Source: CBDUVZ01 sp965370805 (lineage in GTDB: Bacteria > Hydrothermota > Tepidihabitantia > Tepidihabitantales > Tepidihabitantaceae). Taken from it: a stretch of 29,057 nt of DNA. The stretch lies in NCBI GenBank assembly GCA_965370805.1, contig CBDUVZ010000024.1, positions 1 through 29,057 on the forward strand. The letters run 5' to 3'. Below are positions 21,491-29,057 of this stretch, one piece after another. The notes below the pieces were generated by a model. The model was not told the origin of the DNA. It saw only the letters and a program-made list of their open reading frames with translations, and searched no databases. Every line of letters starts with the position of its first letter. The stretch's first letter is position 1. The position numbers and the translations under genes were made by a program.

Positions 21491-23519
21491 CAGGTTGCGG
21501 TTTCGGTTGCGGAGTATGGAGCGGACAATTGACGGTCGGTTCGGTCCCGCGGGCGAATATCTCGTAGCGAACCCGCGGGCACTGCGGAGTGGCCAGTTGG
21601 CCGGTCTCCTCGCAGATCGGGGCGGTAACAATGCGGCCCGGGACGCGGAACCGGCCCGCAGCAGTGTCCGGCTTGATTTGCTTCATGAAGTATGCCCAGA
21701 TTGGCGCGGCTACACCGCCGCCCGTTGCCCCGCGGAAGATGGTCTTCTTGCGGTCATAGCCGACCCACACGCCGCAGCAGATCTCGGGCGTGTAGCCGAT
21801 GAACCACGCGTCGGTATAGTCGTCGGTGGTGCCGGTCTTGCCCGCGGCCGGGCCCCGATAGCCGCGATGCCGAATGGTGGTGGCCGTTCCTTCGTCGATT
21901 ACGCTCTGGAGCATGCTGGTGACGATGTATGCCGTTGTCGGGCTGATGACCGGCTGGATTTCGGGGACGTTCTCCTCGATGATGAAGCCGCGAGGGTCCT
22001 GGATGCGCTCAATCAGTATCGGTCGGATGCGGGCGCCCCGGTTGGGGAGGGTGGCGAATGCCGCAGTCATGTCCAGCAGCGTTACTTCGATTGACCCGAG
22101 CGCCAGTGAGTAGACCGGCAGCAGTTTCTCGGTTATTCCCATCAGGTTGGCGTACCGCGCGACCAGTTCCGGACCCAGCCGGTCGATCAGCCGGACCGCC
22201 ACTATGTTCCGGGACAGGGCCAGCGCGCGGCGCAGGGTAACCGGGCCGAGGAACTTGTGATCGTAGTTGTGGGGACGATACCGACGCTGGCCGGGAATGG
22301 AGAGGGTAATCGTCGAGTCGAGCATGACGTTTGCGGCAGTGAATCCGTTGTCGATAGCTGCGGTGTAGAGGAACGGTTTGAAGGCTGACCCGGTCTGCCT
22401 CTTGGCCTGGGTTGCGCGGTTGTACTCGCTCCGGCGGTAGTCGCGGCCGCCGACCATTGCCCGGACATAGCCGGTCTTGACTTCCACAGCCACGAGCGCG
22501 CCCTGCAGATACCGGGGTGCCCCGACGCCGGAGTCGACCTCAACGACCGAATCGTACCAGGTTCGGGACTGCTTCAGCCGGTAGTCCTCCTCAATCCGCT
22601 GCAGGCGTTTCTCGACCGTTTCGTTCGCGGCGCGCTGGATGTCCAGGTCCAGGGCCGTGTAAATGGTCGAACCCGAGCGATAGACGAAATCCGGGCCGTA
22701 GCGGGCAACCAGGTCGCGACGGACCTCCTCGATGAAGTACGGCGCTTCATTGCGGCCACCGGTGACAGGATGTGGAGTCAGCGATTCCTCCCTGGCCGTC
22801 TGGTACTGCTCCATCGTGATGTACCCGGTCTGGTGCAGCTTGCTCAGGAAGATATTGCGACGCTGTATCAACCGGTCCGGATGATGATAGGGCGAGTACA
22901 CGGCCGGGTTGGCCACCAGCGCGGCCAGGGTGGCGCATTCGGCCAGGTTCAGGTCTGACACGTGCTTGCCGAAATAGCGCTCGGCCGCGGCCTGGACCCC
23001 GTAGATTGAGCCGCCGTACCATATCTGGTTCAGGTACATCTCGAATATCTCATCCTTGGAGAACTGCTTCTCAAGTTCGACCGCCAGGATCATCTCCTTG
23101 AGTTTGCGGTCGAGTCGGCGGCGGTAGGTGAGGAACATCGAGCGGGCCAGTTGCTGGGTGATGGTCGAAGTTCCTTTGAGCTTGCCGGGGTGGCGCACCA
23201 TCCACCAGAGGAGGCCCGGAATCCGGACCACGTCGATGCCCCAATGGGAATAGAACCGGCGGTCTTCCACCGCAATGAGCGCCCGCTTGAGGTACTCGGG
23301 GACCGTATCGAGTGAGACCGGCCGTCGCTTCTCCTGGAAGAACTCGTGGACCAGCCTGCCCTTGCAGTCAAAGACCCTGGTGCTGGCCGGAGCCCTGAAC
23401 TCGGCGATTTCGTCCGCAGCCGGCAACCCGGCGCGCAACTTCATGTACCCGGCGACGCAGAGCGCGAGCAATACTGCCAGCGGAACGAGGACCAGGAGGA
23501 GAACGTGGGTCCTATTCAC
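21453..23519 (-). CDS. PBP1A-type bifunctional peptidoglycan glycosyltransferase/transpeptidase
   Basis: Inner-membrane enzyme that polymerises and crosslinks peptidoglycan. One N-terminal membrane helix (about 6-26) precedes a GT51 glycosyltransferase domain (about 50-225) with catalytic Glu 85 in AVEDRRFYSHWGID, GTSTITQQLAR (116-126) and the membrane-proximal KEMILAVELEKQFSK. The transpeptidase domain (about 290-620) has SxxK at 378-381 (TGSAFKPF), SRN at 436-438 and KTGTT at 561-565. A short C-terminal extension contains four cysteines (636, 647, 665 region) and a Pro-rich end. The 688-residue length is at the lower end for class A PBPs, and there is no OB insertion of the E. coli type. 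The start is GTG at 23519 with a G-rich Shine-Dalgarno. It overlaps the glycosylase downstream, so they are co-transcribed. Confidence 0.95.
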   Translation of the reverse strand: MNRTHVLLLVLVPLAVLLALCVAGYMKLRAGLPAADEIAEFRAPASTRVFDCKGRLVHEFFQEKRRPVSLDTVPEYLKRALIAVEDRRFYSHWGIDVVRIPGLLWWMVRHPGKLKGTSTITQQLARSMFLTYRRRLDRKLKEMILAVELEKQFSKDEIFEMYLNQIWYGGSIYGVQAAAERYFGKHVSDLNLAECATLAALVANPAVYSPYHHPDRLIQRRNIFLSKLHQTGYITMEQYQTAREESLTPHPVTGGRNEAPYFIEEVRRDLVARYGPDFVYRSGSTIYTALDLDIQRAANETVEKRLQRIEEDYRLKQSRTWYDSVVEVDSGVGAPRYLQGALVAVEVKTGYVRAMVGGRDYRRSEYNRATQAKRQTGSAFKPFLYTAAIDNGFTAANVMLDSTITLSIPGQRRYRPHNYDHKFLGPVTLRRALALSRNIVAVRLIDRLGPELVARYANLMGITEKLLPVYSLALGSIEVTLLDMTAAFATLPNRGARIRPILIERIQDPRGFIIEENVPEIQPVISPTTAYIVTSMLQSVIDEGTATTIRHRGYRGPAAGKTGTTDDYTDAWFIGYTPEICCGVWVGYDRKKTIFRGATGGGVAAPIWAYFMKQIKPDTAAGRFRVPGRIVTAPICEETGQLATPQCPRVRYEIFARGTEPTVNCPLHTPQPKPQPVDSFQPIRPDSN

Positions 23520-23615
23520 ACCATGCCCCCGGCCGTCATCTCAATTGCGAATGTCGAATTCCGATTGTCGATTTCCGGACTCTGCATTCTGACTTCTGAC
23601 TTCTGTTTCCTATTT

Positions 23616-23800
23616 GTCATTCCGACCGCAGTGGAGGAATCTCGCCTGAGGGATACTCGAGCCATTGGATGGCGCAATGGCAAGGAAGATTGCCGCGTGG
23701 CCCAAGGGCCACTCGCAATGACAGAGCGGCTGTCACTGCGAGGAATCCCCACGCCCGCGTCATTGCGAGGGCGTTCTCGCCCGTGGCAATCTTCCTCGTT
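23616..23800. repeat. Inverted-repeat element
   Basis: Two nested pairs of perfect inverted arms: 12 bases (AGGAAGATTGCC, 23683-23694, with 23785-23796) and 11 bases (CTCGCAATGAC, 23712-23722, with 23759-23769). A variant CACTGCGAGGAAT lies between them, and TCATTCCGACCGCAG lies at the left end. The structure resembles the small dispersed elements built on TCATTGCGAGG that recur in many environmental genomes; no transposase is present. Confidence 0.7.
23659..23675 (+). repeat. 17-bp quasi-palindrome, copy 4
   Basis: GAGCCATTGGATGGCGC followed by AATGG, at the left part of the inverted-repeat element. Confidence 0.65.
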
Positions 23801-23870
23801 CCGCACTTTGCACTTCGATATTGGCACTTTGCCCTCTGACTTCTCCTCCCGTGTCCATCCGTGGTTGTTT

Positions 23871-24086
23871 TCCTCGTTGGTCATTGGGACTTGGTTGTTG
23901 GCCATTTCCTCCCATCTTATGTTCACCCGGCAGCGAGTCAAGGCCCGAAAACCGACATAGGAATCTCACCGCCAAGGCCGCCAAGAGAGGAATCCAAACA
24001 CGAAGGCACCAAGGCTTGTCCTGAGGTGCAGGCTCCGTGACGTGGCAGTCTTCCTCGTTGGTCATTGGGACTCGGTCATTGGTCAT
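23871..24086 (+). repeat. Direct repeat pair of 35 bases
   Basis: 23871-23905 and 24052-24086 match at 31 of 35 positions, both beginning TCCTCGTTGGTCATTGGGAC. The 146 bases between them are unrelated low-complexity sequence. Confidence 0.85.
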
Positions 24087-24184
24087 CTCCGCCCTGGCGT
24101 TCTCGGCGGTCCTGACTTCTGCCTTCTGCACTCTGCCTTCTGACTTCCGGCTTCATCTGTGTCTATCCGTGTTTATCTGTGGTT

Positions 24185-24201
24185 GTGCCATCGGATGGCA
24201 C
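24185..24201 (+). repeat. 17-bp quasi-palindrome, copy 5
   Basis: GTGCCATCGGATGGCAC, the most symmetric of the five copies: arms GTGCCATC and GATGGCAC around a single G. It is followed by TTTCCGCT; copy 2, read on the opposite strand, has a similar TTCCCGCTTCG flank. Confidence 0.75.
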
Positions 24202-24339
24202 TTTCCGCTCGGTACTGAAGTCTGTGTTTATCTGTGTTCATCCGTGGTTCATCTCCTACAGCCTGTAACACACAAAACCGGCCGAATATCACAGATTGAA
24301 TCGCATTTGGTCCGACCCCGGGGAACGTCCCCTGTCCTC

Positions 24340-24591
24340 GCCGACTTCGCCGCCAATCACGTCCCGAATTACGTCGCCAAAGCCGTCGCCGACTTCGCCG
24401 CCAACCACGTCACCAACCACGTCACCAATCACGTTGCCAACTACGTCGCCAATCACGTCGCCAATCGCGTCGCCAACTACGCCGCCAATCACGTCGCCAA
24501 CTACGCCGCCAATCACGTCGCCAATCACGTCGCCAGCTACGTCGCCAATCACGTCGCCAAGTTCGTCGCCGGAATCGCCGCCGGTAACGTC
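24340..24591 (+). repeat. 12-bp tandem array, 21 units
   Basis: A 252-base array with a strict 12-base period; the commonest unit is GCCAATCACGTC, with variants GCCAACTACGTC and GCCAACTACGCC. On the plus strand units read ANHV, ANYV, ANYA, TNHV, PNYV; on the minus strand they read GDVI/GDVV. It is less diverged than the array at 129-404, whose units share the same frame pattern (x-N/D-H/Y-x) on the other strand. It lies between PorV and PBP1A in DNA with no gene. Confidence 0.92.
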
Positions 24592-24910
24592 CGAACTGCT
24601 GTCCATGCTGCCGCCCGCAGGTCCGGGCAGACAAAAGGAACCGGCCAGACCCGGAGCGCGAAACCCGGGACTGTCTTGTTCCCTCCATCGCCATTCGCCA
24701 TTCGTCATTCGGACTTGAAGATGACTGTCCCAGCGGTTTCGCAATCCGCAATCATCAATCCCCAATCTGGAATCGAAGGGCGGTCAGCGGCAGGCGGTCA
24801 ACTGAAGCGGCCTCGAGCTGGTGCCGGAGATGCCGGAGGCGATCAGCGGTTCCCGCCGTTCAGTCTTCAGGATTGCCCCGCTCGTGCTGTGAGCTGTTGA
24901 CGGTGAACAG

Positions 24911-25861
24911 TCAGTGGATTGCGGCGTGGGGCGATAGGGTGTGTTTGCCGATATCCGCCCCCTGTACTGTCTGCGGGTGAGTCGGGGCCCGCGAGGAACC
25001 AACCCCCGCCGCCATCCGGGGGGGGGCGTCAATGTCCTTGTACGGCACGAAGGCGTAGTCCACCGAGACCATTTGCCAGGTTACTCCGCCACCCACACTA
25101 AGGCTGTTCGCGGTATTGTATCCGGCGCGCAGAGCCAGGACGTTCAGCACCGTGAACTCGCCGCCGACGTTGAACCTGAGCCCGGCGTCTGTCGGCTTGC
25201 TGACATCGACTGCCACAAGTGCCGGGCCAAGTCCGACCGAAGCCCCGGCTTCCACATTCAGGGGCAACGGGTCCGTTTTCTCAATGAACTTGATTCCCGG
25301 ACCGATATTCTGCACCGCCACTCCGAAACCGATATCCACAATCGGCACAGGCAGGTAGTACAACAGCCCGGCATCGAACCCGAACCCCAATGCGTTCTCT
25401 TCCTCTATCTTCTGCTGGATGAGCTTGCCGGTTGCTCCGGCTGACAGACCGAGGAAACTTCGAGCATAGCCCAAGGTGACCGCGGCGTCGTATGCCGTGT
25501 ACTCGCCTACCTTCCTGAAGTTCTCGTACTTGGGAATCGTGCCCGACGAAGAATAAGCGCCGGACACACCGATGCGGCCGAGCGGCGTCTTGCACGCCCC
25601 GGCCGCATACTGATAGCTCATGTCCAAGAGCCAGAAGTTCTGCATCGCCAGAACCTCGATGTTGCCCGCCCGGGTCAGACCCGCCGGGTTCCAGTACAGC
25701 GCGGTCACGTCATCTGCCACGCCGGTGAACGCCTCACCCATGGCACACGCCCGGGCTCCGACACCGATCTTCAGGAACTGCGCCCCGGTCTCTCCGGTGC
25801 CGTAGGCAGCCACAGGCAGCAGGGCCAGAGCTGCGCTGAGAATCGTGAATGAATGTCTCAT
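24911..25861 (-). CDS. PorV/UPF0164-like outer-membrane protein with divergent C-terminus
   Basis: A 316-residue outer-membrane beta-barrel of the PorV/PorQ (UPF0164) family. PorV takes part in type IX secretion, receiving cargo through its C-terminal sorting domain. After a signal peptide (about 1-22) comes the family hallmark GAQFLKIGVGARACAMGEAF (26-45), then ADDVTALYWNPAGL (49-62), and repeated amphipathic beta-strands to DYAFVPYKDID (268-278). Members normally finish with one more strand (often an HRISLG-type ending). Here the sequence instead continues with about 38 atypical residues (PPRMAAGVGSSRA...), starting exactly at a run of nine G's (25018-25026). It starts ten bases after the end of the upstream secreted protein, with GGGAGG as ribosome site, so the two form an operon: cargo then PorV-like partner. 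Confidence 0.88.
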   Translation of the reverse strand: MRHSFTILSAALALLPVAAYGTGETGAQFLKIGVGARACAMGEAFTGVADDVTALYWNPAGLTRAGNIEVLAMQNFWLLDMSYQYAAGACKTPLGRIGVSGAYSSSGTIPKYENFRKVGEYTAYDAAVTLGYARSFLGLSAGATGKLIQQKIEEENALGFGFDAGLLYYLPVPIVDIGFGVAVQNIGPGIKFIEKTDPLPLNVEAGASVGLGPALVAVDVSKPTDAGLRFNVGGEFTVLNVLALRAGYNTANSLSVGGGVTWQMVSVDYAFVPYKDIDAPPRMAAGVGSSRAPTHPQTVQGADIGKHTLSPHAAIH

Positions 25862-25870
25862 GTCGCCTCC

Positions 25871-28800
25871 CTATCTGATGATGGCAAACTTGCCTTTTCG
25901 TACTGTGCCTGATTCCTCGGTCGCCACGTAGATGTACACTCCGCTCGCCAGCGGTTTGCCATTGTCGCCGGTCGCATTCCAGTCGAGTCTATCCACGCCG
26001 TCCTCTTCCTCAAGTGTCGCCACCAGCTCGCCCGCTTTGTTGAACACCTTGATTTCCGCATTCGGCACACCAGCGCCGAAGAACGAAATGACCTCGTGTC
26101 CACGCGAAGGAACGAATGGGTTGGGCGAGACTTCGACACCAGTGGCCTGTTTCACGGTGGTTATGGCGTCGTAGTCTGCAGGTGTGGCCTCACGATTCCC
26201 AACGTTGTCCACTGCGACACTATAGAACTTGTAGGTATGGTCGTTTTCACCGGTGAACGCAACGGTGGTGGAATCAATGAACCCACACAATGAGTACGGA
26301 CCATCATCGTCAGATACGTAGAGGTAGTATCCTCGTATTCCTGACCCGCTTGCGCCGTCTTCCCCAGATGCTGTTACGTCGAATGACGTGAGAGGCTGAT
26401 ACTCCGCCAGGGGCTGAACTTCGCTGCTCGGTGCTGAAGCATCGATTGTGTTCACATACGGCCCTTCCTTCGGAGCCGGTTTCCACGGACCCACATCGAA
26501 CTTGACGCGAGCCTGATTCGCTATCCGAGTCCCGGTCGGCAGATTCGGCTTCGTCTTGACCGTGAAGTCTACCCACCCGATTTCATAGCCTGTCTCGGTG
26601 ATTGGCGGCAGGAAACCTCGCATCGGGTCCTCTGGAGGCTCCATCGTCACCGGGTCAAGAGACCGGAACGTCCAACTGATTTCGCGGCTGTCAGGGTCAT
26701 ACTTGCCTTCCACATTCACAATCAGGCTGTCATCCGGTCGCATATCCATGTTGATGTTGAAATACTGCCCGCCCTCCAGCGGTGCCGTCCATCTGAGGAA
26801 GCCAAACTGGATGAAGGCAAGCGTGGTATCAGCGAAGTTCGCATCAACCGTATCCACAATGAACACCTCTTGCGCCGGGGCAGATGCCGTTTCTGCGTTC
26901 CAGAAGTCGACGCGATAGGGCAACTCCCTGTGTCCCGGCACGAACCGCCGGAGGCTGTCCAGCGACGTGCCTGCCGGGTCATACCCAACAGGACCGTACT
27001 TGTCCTCTGGCGTGCTGGAACTGACGAACTCCATCGGAAATGCCATCGGAGTGGTCTGAGGAAGGAGTTCGGGGAACCAGTGGCTGGGAGCGACGAATTC
27101 GTGTGGTTTGCTCTCGGGCCAAGTTCCGGAAGACAAGTATTCATAAATGGAGGCCGGCGTCGTGAAGGCACCGTACTTCAGGTCCAGGCCAAAGGATGCG
27201 TAAACCTCCCGTACGAACCTCACGCAGTTCTTGGTGAACGGAGGAGGTACCACAAAATACACTCCGGTTTCTTCAGCTCTGCTCATGGCCTCGTCAGCGA
27301 TGTAGTCGCCAAGTTCTGGCGTCCATCCATCAGGCGTACCTGAACCCAGATACCGGCCCTCCAGCGCCGGAGTCCAGCACTGAGCGATGGATGTATCCCG
27401 GACTACGTAAGTGGTCTTGTGGTAGCCTATTGGAACCAAGTCGACGACACGTCCGTTGCCCACATAGATTCCCACGTGGCCAAAGCAGCCGCCTCTGCTT
27501 AGCCGTATGGCGATACTCCCTCGGGGAGGCTCCGTCCCATCAGGATACCAGGTTCTTCGGATAGGGCCAGGCGTCCCCCCGGGTTTCGACCTTTGATGCT
27601 CGTAAGGCGGTGCCTTTACGTAGAGGTACTCTATCAACCCTTGGCCCGTGTGGGGACACCCGACCTGTAGTTCGAATCCCAAGGGTACACCCGGGGCCAA
27701 GTTGTTTATCCAGACGCACAGCGCTGAATCAGGCCCCGGAACATACGGACCTGCCTGCCGTGCGGTATCTGGTGCAAAGGGCCACGCATCCGGAAGGTCG
27801 ACGGGATCGATAGCCCAGGTCGGGGGGGTGTCAAACCATAGCATGAGGTCGCAGTCGTCAACGTTGCCGGCGTTCCAGTACCGCAAGAAGCACCTGTTTA
27901 CCCTGCCAGCTCTTGCCTTGTGGCGGCCCACCAAGCCCACCCGCAAATCGACTTCCGCGCCGTGTTCGACGACAAACGACCCAGGGGCAACTGCGGCAGC
28001 ACCGCCCGGGTTGGTTACTTTGAGCACCCACTGCCCCGGGTCTGTCCCGGAGAGGTCGAATCTGGCGACTAGGCGCCGCTTTGTCGAGTCTCCTACGACA
28101 CCCCCAGCCTGTACTTCAGGATGTCCCTGTCTGGTAAGAGAAACCGCGGCCGCTGAGTCGAGTCCGGCACCCTTGATGGTAACAGTCACGGGCCCGGCTG
28201 TACCTCCTCGATACGTCGAGAGCTCGGCTATGCTTGGCTGGGCAGGCGGTGGTTCGAAAATCGTGTCCGTGGATGCAATAATCATATACTGACGAGTCTG
28301 CCCTCCTCCACCTAGGAGAACAGCAGAATCCATGTACTTGAGGTAGTACCTGCCCGCAGCCGGGTTCTGAATCTCGCCCTCGATGTGATAGCCTGCGCCC
28401 ATGTTGGAGAATTGCCAGTGCCTTGCACTGTCGCCGATGAAGCTATAGTAGACGTCAAGCGTGTTCCAAAGGCCAATGCCTTCCGACTCGAAGTAGAGAG
28501 CGCTCTGGTCTGGCGGGACATCGAACTGCATCCAGTCGCAGCCGTAGGGCCGGAGGACTTCGCCGATAGTCCACTCACCGAGCAGGAGAGTGTCAAGGCA
28601 GGAACTCACTCTGACTTTCCCAGTAGCCGAGTCGAGCGTGCTGCGGATTGCAAGAATATAGAAGCCGGACTCAGGGTCTCGGATATGAATGTCGAAGTCG
28701 CCATTTCCACTTTCGAGAGCGACTTCTCGACCGCGCCTAGATACGTTGATGCCCCCAGACCAGGTTCCCGAGTATCCTATGTGGCAGGTCTTCTTCACAA

Positions 28801-29057
28801 GAACAAAGAGGTTTTCGATACCTGGGGGCACGTTCACTCCCAGCTCAACCAGACTCTCGCTTGCGATTGTGAATTCCTCCCAAAGCCCAAACGCGATTTG
28901 CCGGCCCGCGAATTCGACTATCTTGAACCCATCGTAGAGAACACCGGAGTCCCCCGAGGGGTTGAATACGACTACGTTCCAGAGACCCAACTCCCTGTTA
29001 AGTGGCTCTTCGCGCTTTTGTGTGGGTGATCTTGGCGGATTTGGCTGCTCATAGACG
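25871..29057 (-). CDS. Large secreted multidomain protein with T9SS-type C-terminal domain and permuted papain-like domain (5' end off window)
   Basis: The reading frame is open to the window edge, so the N-terminus and signal peptide lie outside; 1,061 residues are visible. Numbering from codon 28990 as residue 1: beta-rich region (1-250), IPT/TIG-like Ig domain (about 252-343), a CARDB-like domain (about 345-450), then a peptidase-like segment (about 485-625) with GCFGHVGIYVGNGRVVDL (His 505) and, later, TKNCVRFVREVYASFGLDL (Cys 589). His before Cys matches the permuted NlpC/P60 (YiiX-like) papain fold. A DUF7619-like segment (about 660-850, YDPAGTSLDSLRRFVPG...) follows, then an Ig-like domain (about 855-945), and a C-terminal sorting domain (about 953-1039: SPNPFVPSR, KVFNKAGELV, LASGVYIYV). 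It is expected to be exported by type IX secretion. The PorV-like gene follows ten bases later. Confidence 0.88.
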   Translation of the reverse strand, partial: VYEQPNPPRSPTQKREEPLNRELGLWNVVVFNPSGDSGVLYDGFKIVEFAGRQIAFGLWEEFTIASESLVELGVNVPPGIENLFVLVKKTCHIGYSGTWSGGINVSRRGREVALESGNGDFDIHIRDPESGFYILAIRSTLDSATGKVRVSSCLDTLLLGEWTIGEVLRPYGCDWMQFDVPPDQSALYFESEGIGLWNTLDVYYSFIGDSARHWQFSNMGAGYHIEGEIQNPAAGRYYLKYMDSAVLLGGGGQTRQYMIIASTDTIFEPPPAQPSIAELSTYRGGTAGPVTVTIKGAGLDSAAAVSLTRQGHPEVQAGGVVGDSTKRRLVARFDLSGTDPGQWVLKVTNPGGAAAVAPGSFVVEHGAEVDLRVGLVGRHKARAGRVNRCFLRYWNAGNVDDCDLMLWFDTPPTWAIDPVDLPDAWPFAPDTARQAGPYVPGPDSALCVWINNLAPGVPLGFELQVGCPHTGQGLIEYLYVKAPPYEHQRSKPGGTPGPIRRTWYPDGTEPPRGSIAIRLSRGGCFGHVGIYVGNGRVVDLVPIGYHKTTYVVRDTSIAQCWTPALEGRYLGSGTPDGWTPELGDYIADEAMSRAEETGVYFVVPPPFTKNCVRFVREVYASFGLDLKYGAFTTPASIYEYLSSGTWPESKPHEFVAPSHWFPELLPQTTPMAFPMEFVSSSTPEDKYGPVGYDPAGTSLDSLRRFVPGHRELPYRVDFWNAETASAPAQEVFIVDTVDANFADTTLAFIQFGFLRWTAPLEGGQYFNINMDMRPDDSLIVNVEGKYDPDSREISWTFRSLDPVTMEPPEDPMRGFLPPITETGYEIGWVDFTVKTKPNLPTGTRIANQARVKFDVGPWKPAPKEGPYVNTIDASAPSSEVQPLAEYQPLTSFDVTASGEDGASGSGIRGYYLYVSDDDGPYSLCGFIDSTTVAFTGENDHTYKFYSVAVDNVGNREATPADYDAITTVKQATGVEVSPNPFVPSRGHEVISFFGAGVPNAEIKVFNKAGELVATLEEEDGVDRLDWNATGDNGKPLASGVYIYVATEESGTVRKGKFAIIR

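Larger units (their letters stand above)
23520..24910. other. 1.4-kb non-coding repeat mosaic
   Basis: No convincing gene. Several open frames on both strands (23516-23941, 23760-24131, 24037-24900, 24289-24765) translate to the low-complexity sequences typical of repeat DNA. It contains, left to right: a partial 'gaattccgatt' repeat (23545-23590), an inverted-repeat element (23616-23800), two direct copies of a 35-base segment (23871-23905 and 24052-24086), GTGTTTATCTGTG strings, a quasi-palindrome (24185-24201), the 12-bp array (24340-24591), and ATTCGCCATTCGTCATTCGG strings near 24697. A promoter for PBP1A may lie at its left edge. Confidence 0.65.

Noticed and set aside
20822..21631. Longer endonuclease III start at 21631
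   Set aside because: The added residues are Arg/Ser/Pro-rich, come from the PBP1A coding region in another frame and lie outside the glycosylase domain.
23516..24131. Minus-strand frames upstream of PBP1A (23516-23941 and 23760-24131)
   Set aside because: Translations such as MTNEENNHGWTREEK are the recognisable by-products of dispersed repeat DNA, with no conserved domain.
24340..24591. CRISPR array
   Set aside because: Contiguous 12-bp units with no spacers and no cas genes in the window.
24289..24765. 158-codon minus-strand frame with GDVIGDVV repeats
   Set aside because: Same array read backwards. A 12-base unit stays open in every frame; the flanking residues come from other repeat types.
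24037..24900. 287-codon plus-strand frame with NHVANYVA repeats
   Set aside because: Openness is explained by the 12-bp array and low-complexity repeats; the rest of the translation has spurious repeat-type composition and there is no ribosome site.
27670..27680. tRNA T-loop-like GTTCGAATCCC
   Set aside because: Lies inside the large secreted-protein gene; no acceptor stem, anticodon arm or D-arm could be folded around it.

Overview
The window is GC-rich, densely coded bacterial DNA. The gene content points to a diderm organism. There is an LptD-type outer-membrane protein, lipoprotein signal peptides, and a PorV-like outer-membrane protein next to a large secreted protein that ends in a type IX secretion (T9SS)-type C-terminal sorting domain. 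T9SS parts point to the FCB group or a related candidate phylum (WOR-3/Stahlbacteria-like). That placement is an inference from gene families, not a phylogeny. No rRNA, tRNA, CRISPR array, insertion sequence or integrase was seen.

Layout. 1-464 is non-coding and carries an operator-like palindrome and a degenerate 12-bp tandem array. 509-5410 (minus) is a carbon-metabolism operon: acetyl-CoA synthetase, an OFA-family carboxylate transporter with an unusual ~75-residue insertion, and malic enzyme. 5697-8039 (minus) encodes a secreted protein of unknown function, a lipoprotein with a papain-like (C39/AvrRpt2-like) peptidase fold, and a seven-repeat YCF48-like propeller. 8167-10344 (plus) is a membrane pyrophosphatase, the only large plus-strand gene. 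10403-16558 (minus) is a tightly packed run: a GNAT acyltransferase, an SLBB-domain membrane protein, a hybrid histidine kinase, two single-domain response regulators and a GspE/PilB-type ATPase. The last four genes overlap one another. 17065-18338 holds a plus-strand lipoprotein and a minus-strand Maf pyrophosphatase whose 3' ends overlap. 18547-23519 (minus) is an envelope cluster: PBP1A-type peptidoglycan synthase, an endonuclease III-family glycosylase and LptD. 23520-24910 has no convincing gene and is a mosaic of repeats. 24911-29057 (minus) is a T9SS pair: a PorV/UPF0164-like protein preceded by a multidomain secreted protein cut by the window edge.

How it works together. The first operon can move carboxylates and feed acetate and malate into acetyl-CoA and pyruvate. 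The pyrophosphatase would recover energy from pyrophosphate, which acetyl-CoA synthetase releases. The kinase, CheY-like proteins and pilus/secretion ATPase suggest signal-controlled surface motility or secretion. PBP1A, LptD and Maf belong to envelope growth and division, and the PorV-cargo pair to protein export to the surface.

The most distinctive feature is non-coding. Several small repeat families recur through the window: related 12-bp arrays at both ends on opposite strands, a 17-bp quasi-palindrome in five copies, a 63-bp element in an inverted pair, and a ~60-bp element. One copy of the ~60-bp element sits in frame inside the kinase's first PAS domain, and another supplies the kinase's start codon and N-terminus.
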